In this document: one piece after another, positions 37,156-46,710 of the stretch | Position numbering within the stretch: the stretch's first letter is position 1 | Layout of the letters: each line of letters starts with the position of its first letter | Translations under genes and position numbers: made by a program | Source of the DNA: Oscillospiraceae bacterium | Lineage (GTDB): Bacteria; Bacillota; Clostridia; Oscillospirales; Oscillospiraceae | Length of the DNA: 64,000 bases | Direction of reading: 5' to 3' | Assembly (NCBI GenBank): GCA_015067615.1 | Contig: SVMD01000007.1 | Coordinates: 1 to 64,000, forward strand | Notes under the pieces: generated by a model | Told to the model about the DNA's origin: nothing | Database searches by the model: none | Seen by the model: the letters and a program-made list of their open reading frames with translations, nothing else

Positions 37156-38538
37156 ATGATCATGTCGTCCGCCACGCTGGACCGCGTCCTGGACGCGGCC
37201 AGTGCTGGCGGCGCTGACTTTGCGGAGGTTTTTTGCGAGGATAACCGCCAGACCGTCCTCAATGTCCGCGCCGCCGGCGTAGAAAGCAGCTCCATCGGCC
37301 GCGAAAGCGGCGTCGGTATCCGGATTTTTTCCGGCCTGAACTGCTACTATGCCTATAGCAATGATACCCGGGAGGAGACCCTCCTCCGTCTTACCCGGCA
37401 GCTGACCGAAACTGTCCGCAGCGGCGCCGTCCAGCGCGCACCTCTGGGACAGCTGATCGACCGGAGTCAGAAAATTTCTCCCATGCCCATGAGCACCGTG
37501 GACACAGGCCGTAAGATCGAGCTTGTGAACCGGGCCATCCGCAGCGGCATGGAATATCACGATGACATTTCCCAGATGCAGGTCAAGTATCTCGATCATG
37601 ACCGCCGCATTCTGGTTGCCAATACCGAAGGTCTGCTGGCTACCGACCGGCAGCTGAAGACCCGCATGCTGATCTCCGCCTACGCCCAGCGGGGCAGCGA
37701 GCTGCGCAGCGGCTACTATGGCCCCGGCGCTATGGCGGGTCTGGATTTTTACGATAATCTGGATATCGAAGGGGCCGGACGCCGGGCTGCGGAAGCCGCG
37801 GTGACGGAGCTTCGGGCGAAAAAATGCCCCGGCGGTATGATGACCGTGGTGGTGGATAACGGCTTCGGCGGCCTCATGTTCCACGAAGCCTGCGGCCATT
37901 CTCTGGAAGCCAGCTCTGTTGCAAAGGGCATGAGCGAATTTTCCGGTAAGGTGGGACAGCAGGTGGCCTCCTCCTGCGTCACCCTGATCGACGACGGTTC
38001 TCTGCCTGGCCAGTGGGGCTCCATGGGCATGGATGACGAGGGCAACCCCGCCCAGCGCAATGTGCTCATCGAAAACGGCATTCTCAAGGGCTATCTGGTG
38101 GACCGGTATGAAAGCCGTCGGATGGGCCTGCCCGCCACCGGCTCCGGTCGTCGGCAGAATTACCGCTTCGCCCCGGAAGCCCGTATGACCAACACCTTCA
38201 TCGCTCCCGGCACCTCTACCCGGGAGGAGATCATCGCCAGCGTGGAGAAGGGCCTGTTTGTGGGCAATATCAACGGCGGCAGCGTCAACCCTGTCACAGG
38301 TGACTTCAATTTCGCGGTTTGTCAGTGCTGGCTCATTGAAAATGGCCGGCTTACAGAGCCTGTTTACGGCGCCACCCTCATCGGCAACGGCGGCAATGTG
38401 CTGCAGCAGGTAGATATGGTGGGCAATAACCTGGTCCACGGCCAGGGCTACTGCTACAACACCAGCGGCGCGCTGTTCATCAACGCCGGCCAGCCCACCA
38501 TTCGGGTGAAAAATATTCTGGTGGGAGGTCTTGCCTGA
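37156..38538 (+). CDS. tldD: TldD-type metalloprotease subunit
   Basis: 460 residues. The zinc motif HEACGH (HExxxH type) near residue 238 and a later Cys (NFAVCQCW) identify the catalytic TldD subunit, which works with TldE to trim unfolded peptides and, in some bacteria, modified peptides. It is coupled to tldE by a one-base overlap. ATG 37156 follows AGGAGA; ATG 37162 is an alternative. There is no RiPP precursor in the vicinity, so a general peptidase role behind the peptide importer is the simpler reading. Confidence 0.93.
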   Translation: MIMSSATLDRVLDAASAGGADFAEVFCEDNRQTVLNVRAAGVESSSIGRESGVGIRIFSGLNCYYAYSNDTREETLLRLTRQLTETVRSGAVQRAPLGQLIDRSQKISPMPMSTVDTGRKIELVNRAIRSGMEYHDDISQMQVKYLDHDRRILVANTEGLLATDRQLKTRMLISAYAQRGSELRSGYYGPGAMAGLDFYDNLDIEGAGRRAAEAAVTELRAKKCPGGMMTVVVDNGFGGLMFHEACGHSLEASSVAKGMSEFSGKVGQQVASSCVTLIDDGSLPGQWGSMGMDDEGNPAQRNVLIENGILKGYLVDRYESRRMGLPATGSGRRQNYRFAPEARMTNTFIAPGTSTREEIIASVEKGLFVGNINGGSVNPVTGDFNFAVCQCWLIENGRLTEPVYGATLIGNGGNVLQQVDMVGNNLVHGQGYCYNTSGALFINAGQPTIRVKNILVGGLA

Positions 38539-39875
38539 TGATCAAGGAATTTGCGCGTCAGTTTTGCCTGGCTGCCCGGGACGCAGGCATTGAAAAGCTG
38601 AACTTCTATATGGAGGAAAAATTCTCCCGGGATATTTCCGTGTACAAGGACGCTTTGGAGCATTTGAATTTCAGCGAGACCAGTCAGCTGTTCATCGAAG
38701 GCCTGGTGGACGGCAAGGCAGGCAGTGTCTTTGTGGAGAACTATGATCCTGCCATGATCCCCGACTATATCCAGTCCCTCCGGGACTGCGCAGCCATCAG
38801 CGGCAAGGAATTCATTCCCTATGAACTGGAAGGCCTGAAGCGGACGCCCTTTGTGGACTACCACTATACAGATCTGAACAGTACCGTCCAGGCCATGTGC
38901 CAGGCGTCCCGGATCGCCCGGGAGTATGACAGCCGCATTGATGAGGGTATCCAGGTCCATGTGAATGAGACCGGCAGACGCTTCACTCTGGCCGACGAGC
39001 GGGGCAATATCGCCACCGACGTGGTGGTGGGCGGCAAGGCCGGTATCCATCTGGTGGCCCGGGACGGTCAGCTGGTTCAGCCCGGCGGCCGGGGGAAGCC
39101 CTACAACACGGAGAACCTGCCGGATATGGACGAGCTGGCCCGGATCGCCTCCTGGGGCGCGGTGTCCCGGCTGGGTGCCACCTCCTGTCCCACCGGCGGC
39201 TATCCGGTGGTGCTGGACAGCCGTGTGGTGGGCGAACTGCTGGATGCCTTCATGCCCGCTTTCTTTGCCCAGAATATCCACAGCCGCATGAGTGTGCTGG
39301 CCGGACGGCTGGGAGAACAGCTGACAGGGGAGAACATCTCCATTCTGGAGGATCCCTATATGGCCGGCGGCTTCTGTACCCGGAATTTTGACGACGAGGG
39401 CAGCCCTGCCACCCAAAAGGCCATTGTGGATCAGGGTAGGCTCTGCTGCTGGCTCCACAACCGGGAAACCGCACAGAAAGATGGCGTGCCCTCCGGCGGC
39501 AATGGCTTCAAGACAAAATTCAACGAGGCTGTTTCCACCGGCTACACCAATGTCTATATCCCTCAGGGTGAAAAATCCCTGGAGGAACTGCTCCATCAGA
39601 TGGGAACCGGCCTGTATATTACCGGTGTCAGCGGCGTCTTTGCCGGTGCCCGGCCCAATTCCGGCGACTTCTCCCTGATCTCCTCCGGCTATCGGGTGGA
39701 AAACGGGAAAATGGCCAGAGCGGTGAATCAGATCACCATTGCGGGCAATTTCTTTGATATGCTGAAGGACGTTCTGGCCGTGGGCAGTGATGAATACTGG
39801 ATGATCGCCCCCAACGGCAGTGTGCGTACCCCCTCGCTGTATGTCAAAAACCTTGCCATTTCCGGAAAGGAGTAA
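38538..39875 (+). CDS. tldE: TldE/PmbA-type protease subunit
   Basis: 445 residues, homologous to TldD but without the HExxxH zinc motif, as expected for the structural partner TldE/PmbA. The family pattern ENISILEDPYMAGGFCTRNFDDEG is near residue 255, and the C-terminus has ANSGDFS-like text (ARPNSGDFSL). TldD and TldE form a heterodimer in the cytoplasm. Confidence 0.93.
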   Translation: MIKEFARQFCLAARDAGIEKLNFYMEEKFSRDISVYKDALEHLNFSETSQLFIEGLVDGKAGSVFVENYDPAMIPDYIQSLRDCAAISGKEFIPYELEGLKRTPFVDYHYTDLNSTVQAMCQASRIAREYDSRIDEGIQVHVNETGRRFTLADERGNIATDVVVGGKAGIHLVARDGQLVQPGGRGKPYNTENLPDMDELARIASWGAVSRLGATSCPTGGYPVVLDSRVVGELLDAFMPAFFAQNIHSRMSVLAGRLGEQLTGENISILEDPYMAGGFCTRNFDDEGSPATQKAIVDQGRLCCWLHNRETAQKDGVPSGGNGFKTKFNEAVSTGYTNVYIPQGEKSLEELLHQMGTGLYITGVSGVFAGARPNSGDFSLISSGYRVENGKMARAVNQITIAGNFFDMLKDVLAVGSDEYWMIAPNGSVRTPSLYVKNLAISGKE

Positions 39876-39879
39876 GGAT

Positions 39880-41055
39880 ATGAAAAAAATGAGAGTTCTC
39901 CCGCTGCTGCTTGCTCTGGCCCTGCTGCTGTGTGCCTGCGGCGCCCCCGCTCCGGCGGAGACCACCGAACCCGAAACCACAGCGGCACCTACGGAGCCCC
40001 CGGAGGTGAAGGAGGTCTTTACCTGGGAGGACATGAACGGCATTGACCACACTGAGAAGAATGTGAATTTCAACGATATCGATTTTTCTCAGCAGCCCCA
40101 TTTTACCAATCAGCTGGGCATGCACGATTATTTCCTCAGCTGTCTGGAGGGCCGCTGCCGGAATATCCTCTTCACCTGTGAGAAGAAGGCCATGCCCGAA
40201 ATCTTCGGCAGCGATTTCTGTGAGAAGTACATGCTGGCCTGGTGCAATCCCAAGATGGAGCCCGGTGAAAACGGCATCCACTACATGATCTCCATCACCT
40301 ATTACCCCGGCGATAATGTGGCCTGGGCCTATCTGAACAACGATACCTCCACCCTGACGGAGGACGAGCTGGTACTCTATGATGTGGCAGTGAACTGGGT
40401 CAACGAGAACATCACCGAGGACATGACGGACATCGAAAAGTGTGAGGCCATTTATGAGTACCTCTCCGGCAATGTCCAGTACAGCAACGACCTGCTGAAC
40501 GCCCTGAATACCAGCTACACCTTTGACCTGGGCATTACCGCCTATGGCGCTATGATCGACAATCTGACCATCTGCCAGGGCTATGCCGATGCCTTTGACA
40601 TGCTGACCAGCATGCTGGGCATGAACTGTGTCCAGATTTTCGGCCAGGGCAACGGCCCCCACAACTGGAATATGATCGAGCTGGATGGCAACTGGTATCA
40701 CGTGGACTGCACCTGGGGCGCAGCCTTTGGCGGCGTGGACGGCAAGTGCAGCTGGGCCTACTTCCTGGCCTCCGATGCCCGGATGAGCCGCACCCATTCC
40801 TGGGCCCGGGATGAATTCCCCGATGCCACCGATGAGAGCCTGTTCTACTACACCTATCACGACCTGTACGTAACCAACGAAGAGGAGCTGGCTGCCAAGG
40901 TGGGCGAGCCTCTGGCAAACGGTGCGGAGCAGGTGGATGTGTACATCAAGGACCTGATCCTGAAGCAGGTGAAGGACTACCTGGAAAGCATCGGCGCCAC
41001 CTTCCACGTGGAAGAGAACAAGAATGACCTGGCCCTCTGCGCCTGGATCGAGTAA
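39880..41055 (+). CDS. Transglutaminase-like lipoprotein
   Basis: 391 residues from ATG 39880, 5 bases after tldE. A lipobox (LLLCAC) and a Thr/Glu/Pro-rich linker put it on the cell surface. The C-terminal half has the papain-fold triad order of bacterial transglutaminase-like proteins: Cys in TICQGYADAF, His in GPHNWNMIEL and Asp in YHVDCTWG. Such domains act as peptidases or peptide crosslinkers; the substrate is unknown. It sits at the end of the peptide importer/TldDE run. Confidence 0.88.
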   Translation: MKKMRVLPLLLALALLLCACGAPAPAETTEPETTAAPTEPPEVKEVFTWEDMNGIDHTEKNVNFNDIDFSQQPHFTNQLGMHDYFLSCLEGRCRNILFTCEKKAMPEIFGSDFCEKYMLAWCNPKMEPGENGIHYMISITYYPGDNVAWAYLNNDTSTLTEDELVLYDVAVNWVNENITEDMTDIEKCEAIYEYLSGNVQYSNDLLNALNTSYTFDLGITAYGAMIDNLTICQGYADAFDMLTSMLGMNCVQIFGQGNGPHNWNMIELDGNWYHVDCTWGAAFGGVDGKCSWAYFLASDARMSRTHSWARDEFPDATDESLFYYTYHDLYVTNEEELAAKVGEPLANGAEQVDVYIKDLILKQVKDYLESIGATFHVEENKNDLALCAWIE

Positions 41056-41062
41056 CATGCGT

Positions 41063-41098
41063 AAAAAAATCAGCCACCCTTTGGTGGCTGATTTTTTT
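41063..41098. terminator. Bidirectional terminator between convergent genes
   Basis: AAAAAAATCAGCCACC pairs with GGTGGCTGATTTTTTT around CTTT. A-tract on one side and T-tract on the other serve the lipoprotein gene (+) and the ABC exporter (-). Confidence 0.95.
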
Positions 41099-41104
41099 GT
41101 CCTC

Positions 41105-42937
41105 TTAAGTGACCGCATCGAACTGGGATTCGTAGAGCTTCCGGTATACGCCGTTTTGGGCCATCAGGGAGTCGTGGGTGCCCTGTTCCACCACCTGGCC
41201 TCCGTCCAGGACCAGAATGTGGTCGGCGGAGCGAATGGTGGACAGCCGGTGGGCGATGACGAAGCAGGTCTTGTCCTTCATCAGCTCCCGCATGGCAGCC
41301 TGGATATGCTGCTCTGTCCGGGTATCCACGTTGGAGGTTGCCTCGTCCAGGATCAGCATATGGGCGTCTAAGAGCATGGCCCGGGCGATGGTGAGCATCT
41401 GCTTCTGGCCCTTGGAGATGGAGGAGCCGTTGTCGGAAAGAATCGTGTCATAGCCCTGGGGCAGCCGGGAGATGTAGGAATGGATGTGGGCGGCCCTGGC
41501 GGCGGCTTCCACCTCTGCCCGGGTGGCGCCGGGCTTGCCGTAGGCAATGTTGTCGAAAATAGTGCCGTGGAACAGCCAGGTGTCCTGCAGAACCATGGTA
41601 AAAGCCTTGCGCAGGGAGGACCGGGTCAGGTGCCGGATATCCTTGCCATCCACATAGATGGTGCCGCCGTCCACATCGTAAAAGCGCATGAGAAGATTGA
41701 TGATGGTGGTCTTGCCGGCACCGGTGGGGCCCACAATGGCGGTCAGGCTGCCGGGCTCCGCGTGGAAGTTGAGATTTTTGATGATGGGCTTGCCAGGATC
41801 GTAGGAGAAATCCACGTTCTCCATCCGCACATCGCCCCGAACGTCGGTCAGAATCTCTGCGTCCGCGCTGTCAGCGGGCTCACTTTCCGCGTCGATGAGC
41901 ATGAACACCCGCTCTGCCGCTGCAAAGGCACTTTGCAGCTCCGCGATGATGTTGGCGATCTCATTGATGGGACCGGAGAACCGGCGGGAATACTGGATGA
42001 AGCTGCTCAGGTCACCCAAACGGACCTCGCCCTTCAAAAACAGCAGGGAACCGAAGATGCACACAAGCGACAGGGAAACGTTGTTGATGAAGGTGACCGA
42101 GGGGCCGGTGATGGTGCCATTGGCTTCCGCCACGGTGTAGGCATCCACGGCGGCGTCGTTCTTTTCGTCAAAACGTTTCAGAACTTCCTGCTCCCGACCA
42201 TAGGCCCGGATGGTTTTCTGACCGTTCAGCATCTCCTCCACAAAACCGTTCAGCTCGCCCAGCTTGGCGCTGCGGCGGCGGAACAGGGGACGGACCATGG
42301 TGGTCAGCCACCGGGTGAAGAAGAAGGTAGCCGGAATGGTGATAAGGAAGATCAGGATCAGCTTCGGGGCAATGGTCAGCATCATGATGAAGGACACCGT
42401 TACCGTGACCACGCTCTGCAGAATCTGCAGCATGTCCGAGGATAGGGATTGGTTCACCGTGTCCACATCATAGGTGATGGTGCTGATGATGTCGCCGGTC
42501 TGGTACCGGTCGAAGAAGCCCACGGGCAGGGAAGTGAGGTTTTCAAACACGTCATGGCGCATCTGCTTGGAGATGGACCGGGAGAGCCGGATCATGACGG
42601 CATTGAGAAGATAGGTAAAGATGGAAGCGCAGATGTAGAAAATTGCCATCAGGGTGGCGCAGCGCCAGACGGTGTCAAAATCCACCTTTCCTGCGCCCAG
42701 CTCGATGGCGTTGATGGCTTCGCCGGAGAGCTTGGGACCGTAGAGGGACAGCAGGCTGGAGGACAGGGACAGGATCAGCGCCAGGATCACTAAGATCCGG
42801 TTTCTGCCCATGTAGCGCCAGAGCCGCAGCAGCAGCGCCCACATATTCAGCTTCTTGCCCTCAAAGCGGCGCTTGTCGCCGCTGACTTCGGCCCGGGTAA
42901 GTCTGCCGCCGCCGATGAGATTGGGATTGCCGGCCAT
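41105..42937 (-). CDS. ABC exporter half-transporter (subunit B)
   Basis: 610 residues: six membrane helices (about 30-330) followed by an ATPase domain with Walker A GPTGAGKTT, signature SSISKGQKQ (SKGQ in place of SGGQ) and Walker B MLILDEATSNVD. It belongs to the heterodimeric type IV exporter class (LmrCD/BmrCD-like). The start overlaps the stop of the partner gene by one base. Likely role: drug, lipid or peptide export; the substrate is not readable. Confidence 0.92.
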   Translation of the reverse strand: MAGNPNLIGGGRLTRAEVSGDKRRFEGKKLNMWALLLRLWRYMGRNRILVILALILSLSSSLLSLYGPKLSGEAINAIELGAGKVDFDTVWRCATLMAIFYICASIFTYLLNAVMIRLSRSISKQMRHDVFENLTSLPVGFFDRYQTGDIISTITYDVDTVNQSLSSDMLQILQSVVTVTVSFIMMLTIAPKLILIFLITIPATFFFTRWLTTMVRPLFRRRSAKLGELNGFVEEMLNGQKTIRAYGREQEVLKRFDEKNDAAVDAYTVAEANGTITGPSVTFINNVSLSLVCIFGSLLFLKGEVRLGDLSSFIQYSRRFSGPINEIANIIAELQSAFAAAERVFMLIDAESEPADSADAEILTDVRGDVRMENVDFSYDPGKPIIKNLNFHAEPGSLTAIVGPTGAGKTTIINLLMRFYDVDGGTIYVDGKDIRHLTRSSLRKAFTMVLQDTWLFHGTIFDNIAYGKPGATRAEVEAAARAAHIHSYISRLPQGYDTILSDNGSSISKGQKQMLTIARAMLLDAHMLILDEATSNVDTRTEQHIQAAMRELMKDKTCFVIAHRLSTIRSADHILVLDGGQVVEQGTHDSLMAQNGVYRKLYESQFDAVT

Positions 42938-44655
42938 CAGACCGCCTCCTTTCCGTCGCCCATCTGGATTTCGGCCAGATAGCGGTATTCAGAGCAGGAG
43001 GCCATGAGCTGTTCGTGATTGCCCATGCCGATGACGCAGCCGTCCTGGAGCACCAGGATCAGGTCCGCATGGCGAAGGGAGCTGATCCGCTGGGCCACCA
43101 GCACCGTGGTGGTATTGCGGTAATTGCTCCGCAGGGCTTTTCGCAGATTGGAGTCGGTCTGATAGTCCAGGGCGGAGGAGGCGTCGTCCAGGATCAGAAT
43201 TTCCGGATTTGCCGCCAGGGCCCGGGCGATCAGCAGCCTCTGTTTCTGGCCGCCGGAGAGGTTGTTGCCCCGGACCATGACCTCAGCCTGCATTTGACCT
43301 TCCTTTTCCGCAATGAAATCTGCCTGGGCGTCGGCTGCGGCCCGGTACAGATCCCTGTCGGGCAGCTCCCGGAGAAAACGGATGTTGTCGGCAATGGTGC
43401 CCTCTGCCATGAAATCGTTCTGGAAAACCACACCGAATTTTGCTTTCAGGGTTTCCGGAGCGATGGTTCGGATATCCTGACCGTCGATGAGGACGGTGCC
43501 GGAATCCGGGTCGTACATTCGCAGCAGCAGATTCAATATGGTGGATTTGCCGGAGCCGGTGGGGCCCAGGATGCCCAGGGTCTGACCGTGGGAGAGCTTA
43601 AAGGACAGGGAGTCGATATTCTTGCCGATGCCGGTGTAGGAGAAATTCACATCCCGGAATTCGATGTGGGGGGCGTTTTCTTCCGGCTCGGCAGGGGACA
43701 GGGGCACCAGGTCCTCCGGCAGAGCCAGCACATCGGCCACACGGTTGGCGCTGGCTTCGCCCTTGCTCCACATGACGAAGATCCGGGTGATGCCCAGCAT
43801 GGCATTGAGGATCATGGTAAAATACTGCAAAAAGGCCACGATGACGCCGCTTAAAATAGCGCCGCTGTGGACCCGGTAGGCGCCGATGACCACCACCAGC
43901 GTCAGACCCAGGTTTAAGGTCAGACTGGACACCGGATTGGTGATGGCGGTGATGAAGCCCGCCTTCATATCCACGGCAGTCAGATCCGAATTGACCTGAT
44001 GGAACCTATCCTTTTCGTAATCGGTTTTGCTCAGGGCCTTGATGACCCGGATACCGGTGATATTCTCCTGAACGGTGCGCACCACCCGGTCCAGCACGCC
44101 CTGCTGCTTGGTGTACAGGGGCACGCTGGTCTTCGTCACAAAGTAGACCACAATGCCGATGATGGGCAGCAGACCAATCAGCACCAAAGCCAGCACCGGG
44201 TCCATGGTCAGCATCATGAAGATGCCGCCGATGAGTAGAATGGGAGCCCGGATGCCCAGCCGCTGGAGCCGTGCAAGCAGCTGATTGACGTTGTAGGTAT
44301 CGCTGGTGAGCCGGGATTCGGCGGAGGGGATGGTCAGCTCATCCATCTGCTTTGCGGAGAGGCTTTGCAGCTTCTGGAACAGGTCGTGCCGGATGGAGCG
44401 GGTAATCTTGCCGGAGCTTTTGGCGCTCATGCGGTTGGCCAGAATGTTGCAGAACAGGCAGCCGCCTGCACACAGCAGCATCAGTCCGCCATAGAGCCAG
44501 ATGGCCCGCACATCTTCCTGCGGCACTTTTTCGTCCAGCATGACCTCCATCAGGCTGGGGATCAGCAGTTCCAGCAGGGCACCCAGGAGCTTGATAAACA
44601 TGGTAAGCCCGATGAAACCCAAATAGGGACTTATGTATTTCTTCAGTCGGATCAA
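42937..44655 (-). CDS. ABC exporter half-transporter (subunit A)
   Basis: 572 residues starting at TTG 44655, which has GGGAGG 6-7 bases upstream; the more distal TTG at 44670 overlaps that site. Six helices, then Walker A GPTGSGKST, signature NLSGGQKQR and Walker B ILILDDASSALD, where Asp replaces the catalytic Glu after Walker B. That substitution marks the degenerate ATPase site of heterodimeric exporters; the partner subunit has the normal Glu. First gene of a two-gene operon. Confidence 0.92.
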   Translation of the reverse strand: MIRLKKYISPYLGFIGLTMFIKLLGALLELLIPSLMEVMLDEKVPQEDVRAIWLYGGLMLLCAGGCLFCNILANRMSAKSSGKITRSIRHDLFQKLQSLSAKQMDELTIPSAESRLTSDTYNVNQLLARLQRLGIRAPILLIGGIFMMLTMDPVLALVLIGLLPIIGIVVYFVTKTSVPLYTKQQGVLDRVVRTVQENITGIRVIKALSKTDYEKDRFHQVNSDLTAVDMKAGFITAITNPVSSLTLNLGLTLVVVIGAYRVHSGAILSGVIVAFLQYFTMILNAMLGITRIFVMWSKGEASANRVADVLALPEDLVPLSPAEPEENAPHIEFRDVNFSYTGIGKNIDSLSFKLSHGQTLGILGPTGSGKSTILNLLLRMYDPDSGTVLIDGQDIRTIAPETLKAKFGVVFQNDFMAEGTIADNIRFLRELPDRDLYRAAADAQADFIAEKEGQMQAEVMVRGNNLSGGQKQRLLIARALAANPEILILDDASSALDYQTDSNLRKALRSNYRNTTTVLVAQRISSLRHADLILVLQDGCVIGMGNHEQLMASCSEYRYLAEIQMGDGKEAV

Positions 44656-44679
44656 AGGAAAACCTCCCAATTCTTCACT

Positions 44680-44693
44680 GTTGCATATGCAAC
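44680..44693 (-). promoter_or_regulatory. Palindromic operator over the exporter start site
   Basis: GTTGCATATGCAAC is a perfect 14-base palindrome placed just downstream of the -10, where a repressor would block transcription. This sequence type is common for MarR-family regulators of drug exporters. No MarR gene lies next to it. Confidence 0.65.
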
Positions 44694-44694
44694 T

Positions 44695-44723
44695 ATTTTA
44701 GAAGATTTATGAGGAATTGTAAA
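44695..44723 (-). promoter_or_regulatory. Promoter of the ABC exporter operon
   Basis: On the minus strand TTTACA and TAAAAT are separated by 17 bases, about 40 bases upstream of the TTG start. Confidence 0.7.
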
Positions 44724-44759
44724 GTGGAAATTATGAAAAATATCAGACCCGGCAGTGAC

Positions 44760-44788
44760 TTGTGTTTTGGTGGGAATTATGCGATAAT
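44760..44788 (+). promoter_or_regulatory. Promoter of recQ
   Basis: TTGTGT and GATAAT with a 17-base spacer, ending 30 bases before the recQ ATG. Confidence 0.6.
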
Positions 44789-44818
44789 GGCCCCATCAGA
44801 AAATGAAACGGTGATGTA

Positions 44819-46648
44819 ATGGATAAATACCAATTGCTGCGCAGCGTCTATGGCTATGATGCCTTCCGCCCGGGACAGGAGCAGCTGATCGACGGCGTTC
44901 TTTTTGGCCGGGATGTGTTCGGCATCATGCCCACCGGCGGCGGAAAGAGCATGTGCTACCAGATTCCGGGATTGCTGCTGCCGGGGCTGACGGTGGTGGT
45001 CTCGCCTTTGATCTCCTTAATGCGGGATCAGGTCCAGGCACTGACCGCCGCCGGAATTCCTGCGGCGTACCTGAACAGCACCCTGAACGCACAGGAATCG
45101 AAGATGGTCTACCGGAACCTCTACTGGGGAAAATATAAGATCCTGTACGTTGCCCCGGAGCGGCTGGACAGTGAAGGGTTTCTGGCTCTGACGGAGAAAA
45201 TAAAGGTTTCTTTTGTCGCGGTGGATGAAGCCCACTGTATCTCTCAGTGGGGCCAGGATTTCCGGCCCAGCTATCTGCGGATATTGCAGTTTATCGAGGC
45301 CCTGCCCGCCCGGCCTGTGGTGGGTGCCTATACTGCCACGGCTACGAAGCAGGTCCAGCAGGATATCGTCCGGCTTTTAAAGCTGCGGGATCCTGTCAAG
45401 TGCGTCACGGGCTTCGACAGGCCCAATCTATATTTTGAGGTATTACATCCGGAGAGCAAGGATGGGGAGCTGCTTGGGCTTCTGGCCGCCCGGAAACGGA
45501 AAAGCGGCATCGTGTACTGCACCACCCGGAAAAACGTGGAGTCAGTCTGCCAGCTGCTCCTGGACCGGGGCTACAGGGCCACCCGCTACCACGCGGGACT
45601 GGAGGAACAGGAGCGCAGCGCCAACCAGGAGGATTTTCTCTACGACCGAAAGACCATCATGGTCGCCACCAATGCCTTCGGCATGGGCATCGACAAATCC
45701 AACGTCAGCTTCGTGATCCACTACAATATGCCTAAGTCCATCGAAGCCTACTACCAGGAGGCGGGGCGGGCAGGCCGGGATGGAAGCGATGCTGAATGTA
45801 TCCTTCTATACAGCGGCCGGGATGTGACCACCGCCAAGTTCATGATCGAGCATGGCTCTGACAACGAGGAACTGACCGATGCCCAGCGGGATAGGGTACG
45901 ACAGCAGGACTACGCCCGGCTGGAGGCGATGCAGCGCTACTGCAAGACGGATACCTGCCTCCGGGCGTTTATTCTGGAATACTTCGGCGAAAAAGCGAAA
46001 AGCGTCTGCGGCAACTGTGGTAAGTGCAATGAGGGCTTTGAAAAGAAGGACATTACCCGCCAGGCCCAGATGATCCTCTCCTGCGTCAAGCGGATCTACG
46101 ACCGGACAGGGACCTTTGGGGATATGTCCATGCTGTCCCGAACCCTCCGGGGCAGCCGTGACAAGGTCATTCTGGAAAAGGGGCTGGATGAGCTGACCAC
46201 CTATGGTCTGATGAAGGATTATACCCGGACGGAACTCCATGAGCTCATCGACCATCTGGAAGCGGAAGGGTATCTGAAATCAGAGGGGGAGAAGTCTCCG
46301 CTGATCCTGACTGAATCTGCTAAAGAAGTCCTTTACCGGGGCAAAACAGTTACCATGCTGGTGCGCAGAGAGACGGAAGTCCGGCAGAAAGAGGAGAAAA
46401 AGCTGGGCGGAAAGGATGCAGACCTGTTCGATGTGCTGAAAGAACTGCGGTCCTCTTTGGCGAAAGAGTCCGGGGTGCCGCCCTTTGTGATCTTCTCCAA
46501 TGCAACGCTCACGGACATGGCAAAGAAGAAGCCAACCAACCTCACCGCCTTCAAAAAGGTCTCCGGCGTGGGCGAGATCAAGGCCGCCTGGTACGGAAAG
46601 GCCTTCGTCAGCCGGATCAAAGCGTACCTTGACGAACAAAACCAGTAA
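44819..46648 (+). CDS. recQ: ATP-dependent DNA helicase RecQ
   Basis: 609 residues. Helicase motif I is MPTGGGKS (residues 37-44), motif II VDEAHCISQWG, and motif VI EAGRAGRDG; a zinc-binding RQC region follows (cysteines in TCLRAFILEYFG and CGNCGKC), then a C-terminal HRDC domain (~530-605). It unwinds DNA in recombination and fork repair. It starts at ATG 44819 with only a weak binding site (GGTGATGTA), suggesting modest expression. Confidence 0.97.
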   Translation: MDKYQLLRSVYGYDAFRPGQEQLIDGVLFGRDVFGIMPTGGGKSMCYQIPGLLLPGLTVVVSPLISLMRDQVQALTAAGIPAAYLNSTLNAQESKMVYRNLYWGKYKILYVAPERLDSEGFLALTEKIKVSFVAVDEAHCISQWGQDFRPSYLRILQFIEALPARPVVGAYTATATKQVQQDIVRLLKLRDPVKCVTGFDRPNLYFEVLHPESKDGELLGLLAARKRKSGIVYCTTRKNVESVCQLLLDRGYRATRYHAGLEEQERSANQEDFLYDRKTIMVATNAFGMGIDKSNVSFVIHYNMPKSIEAYYQEAGRAGRDGSDAECILLYSGRDVTTAKFMIEHGSDNEELTDAQRDRVRQQDYARLEAMQRYCKTDTCLRAFILEYFGEKAKSVCGNCGKCNEGFEKKDITRQAQMILSCVKRIYDRTGTFGDMSMLSRTLRGSRDKVILEKGLDELTTYGLMKDYTRTELHELIDHLEAEGYLKSEGEKSPLILTESAKEVLYRGKTVTMLVRRETEVRQKEEKKLGGKDADLFDVLKELRSSLAKESGVPPFVIFSNATLTDMAKKKPTNLTAFKKVSGVGEIKAAWYGKAFVSRIKAYLDEQNQ

Positions 46649-46654
46649 AAAATC

Positions 46655-46683
46655 TTGCTATTTTCCGTATTATCCGTTATGCT
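46655..46683 (+). promoter_or_regulatory. Promoter of the GH3 gene
   Basis: TTGCTA and TATGCT with a 17-base spacer, 27 bases before the ATG. Confidence 0.6.
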
Positions 46684-46710
46684 AAAAGAAAAACGCAAGG
46701 AGGAAATTCC

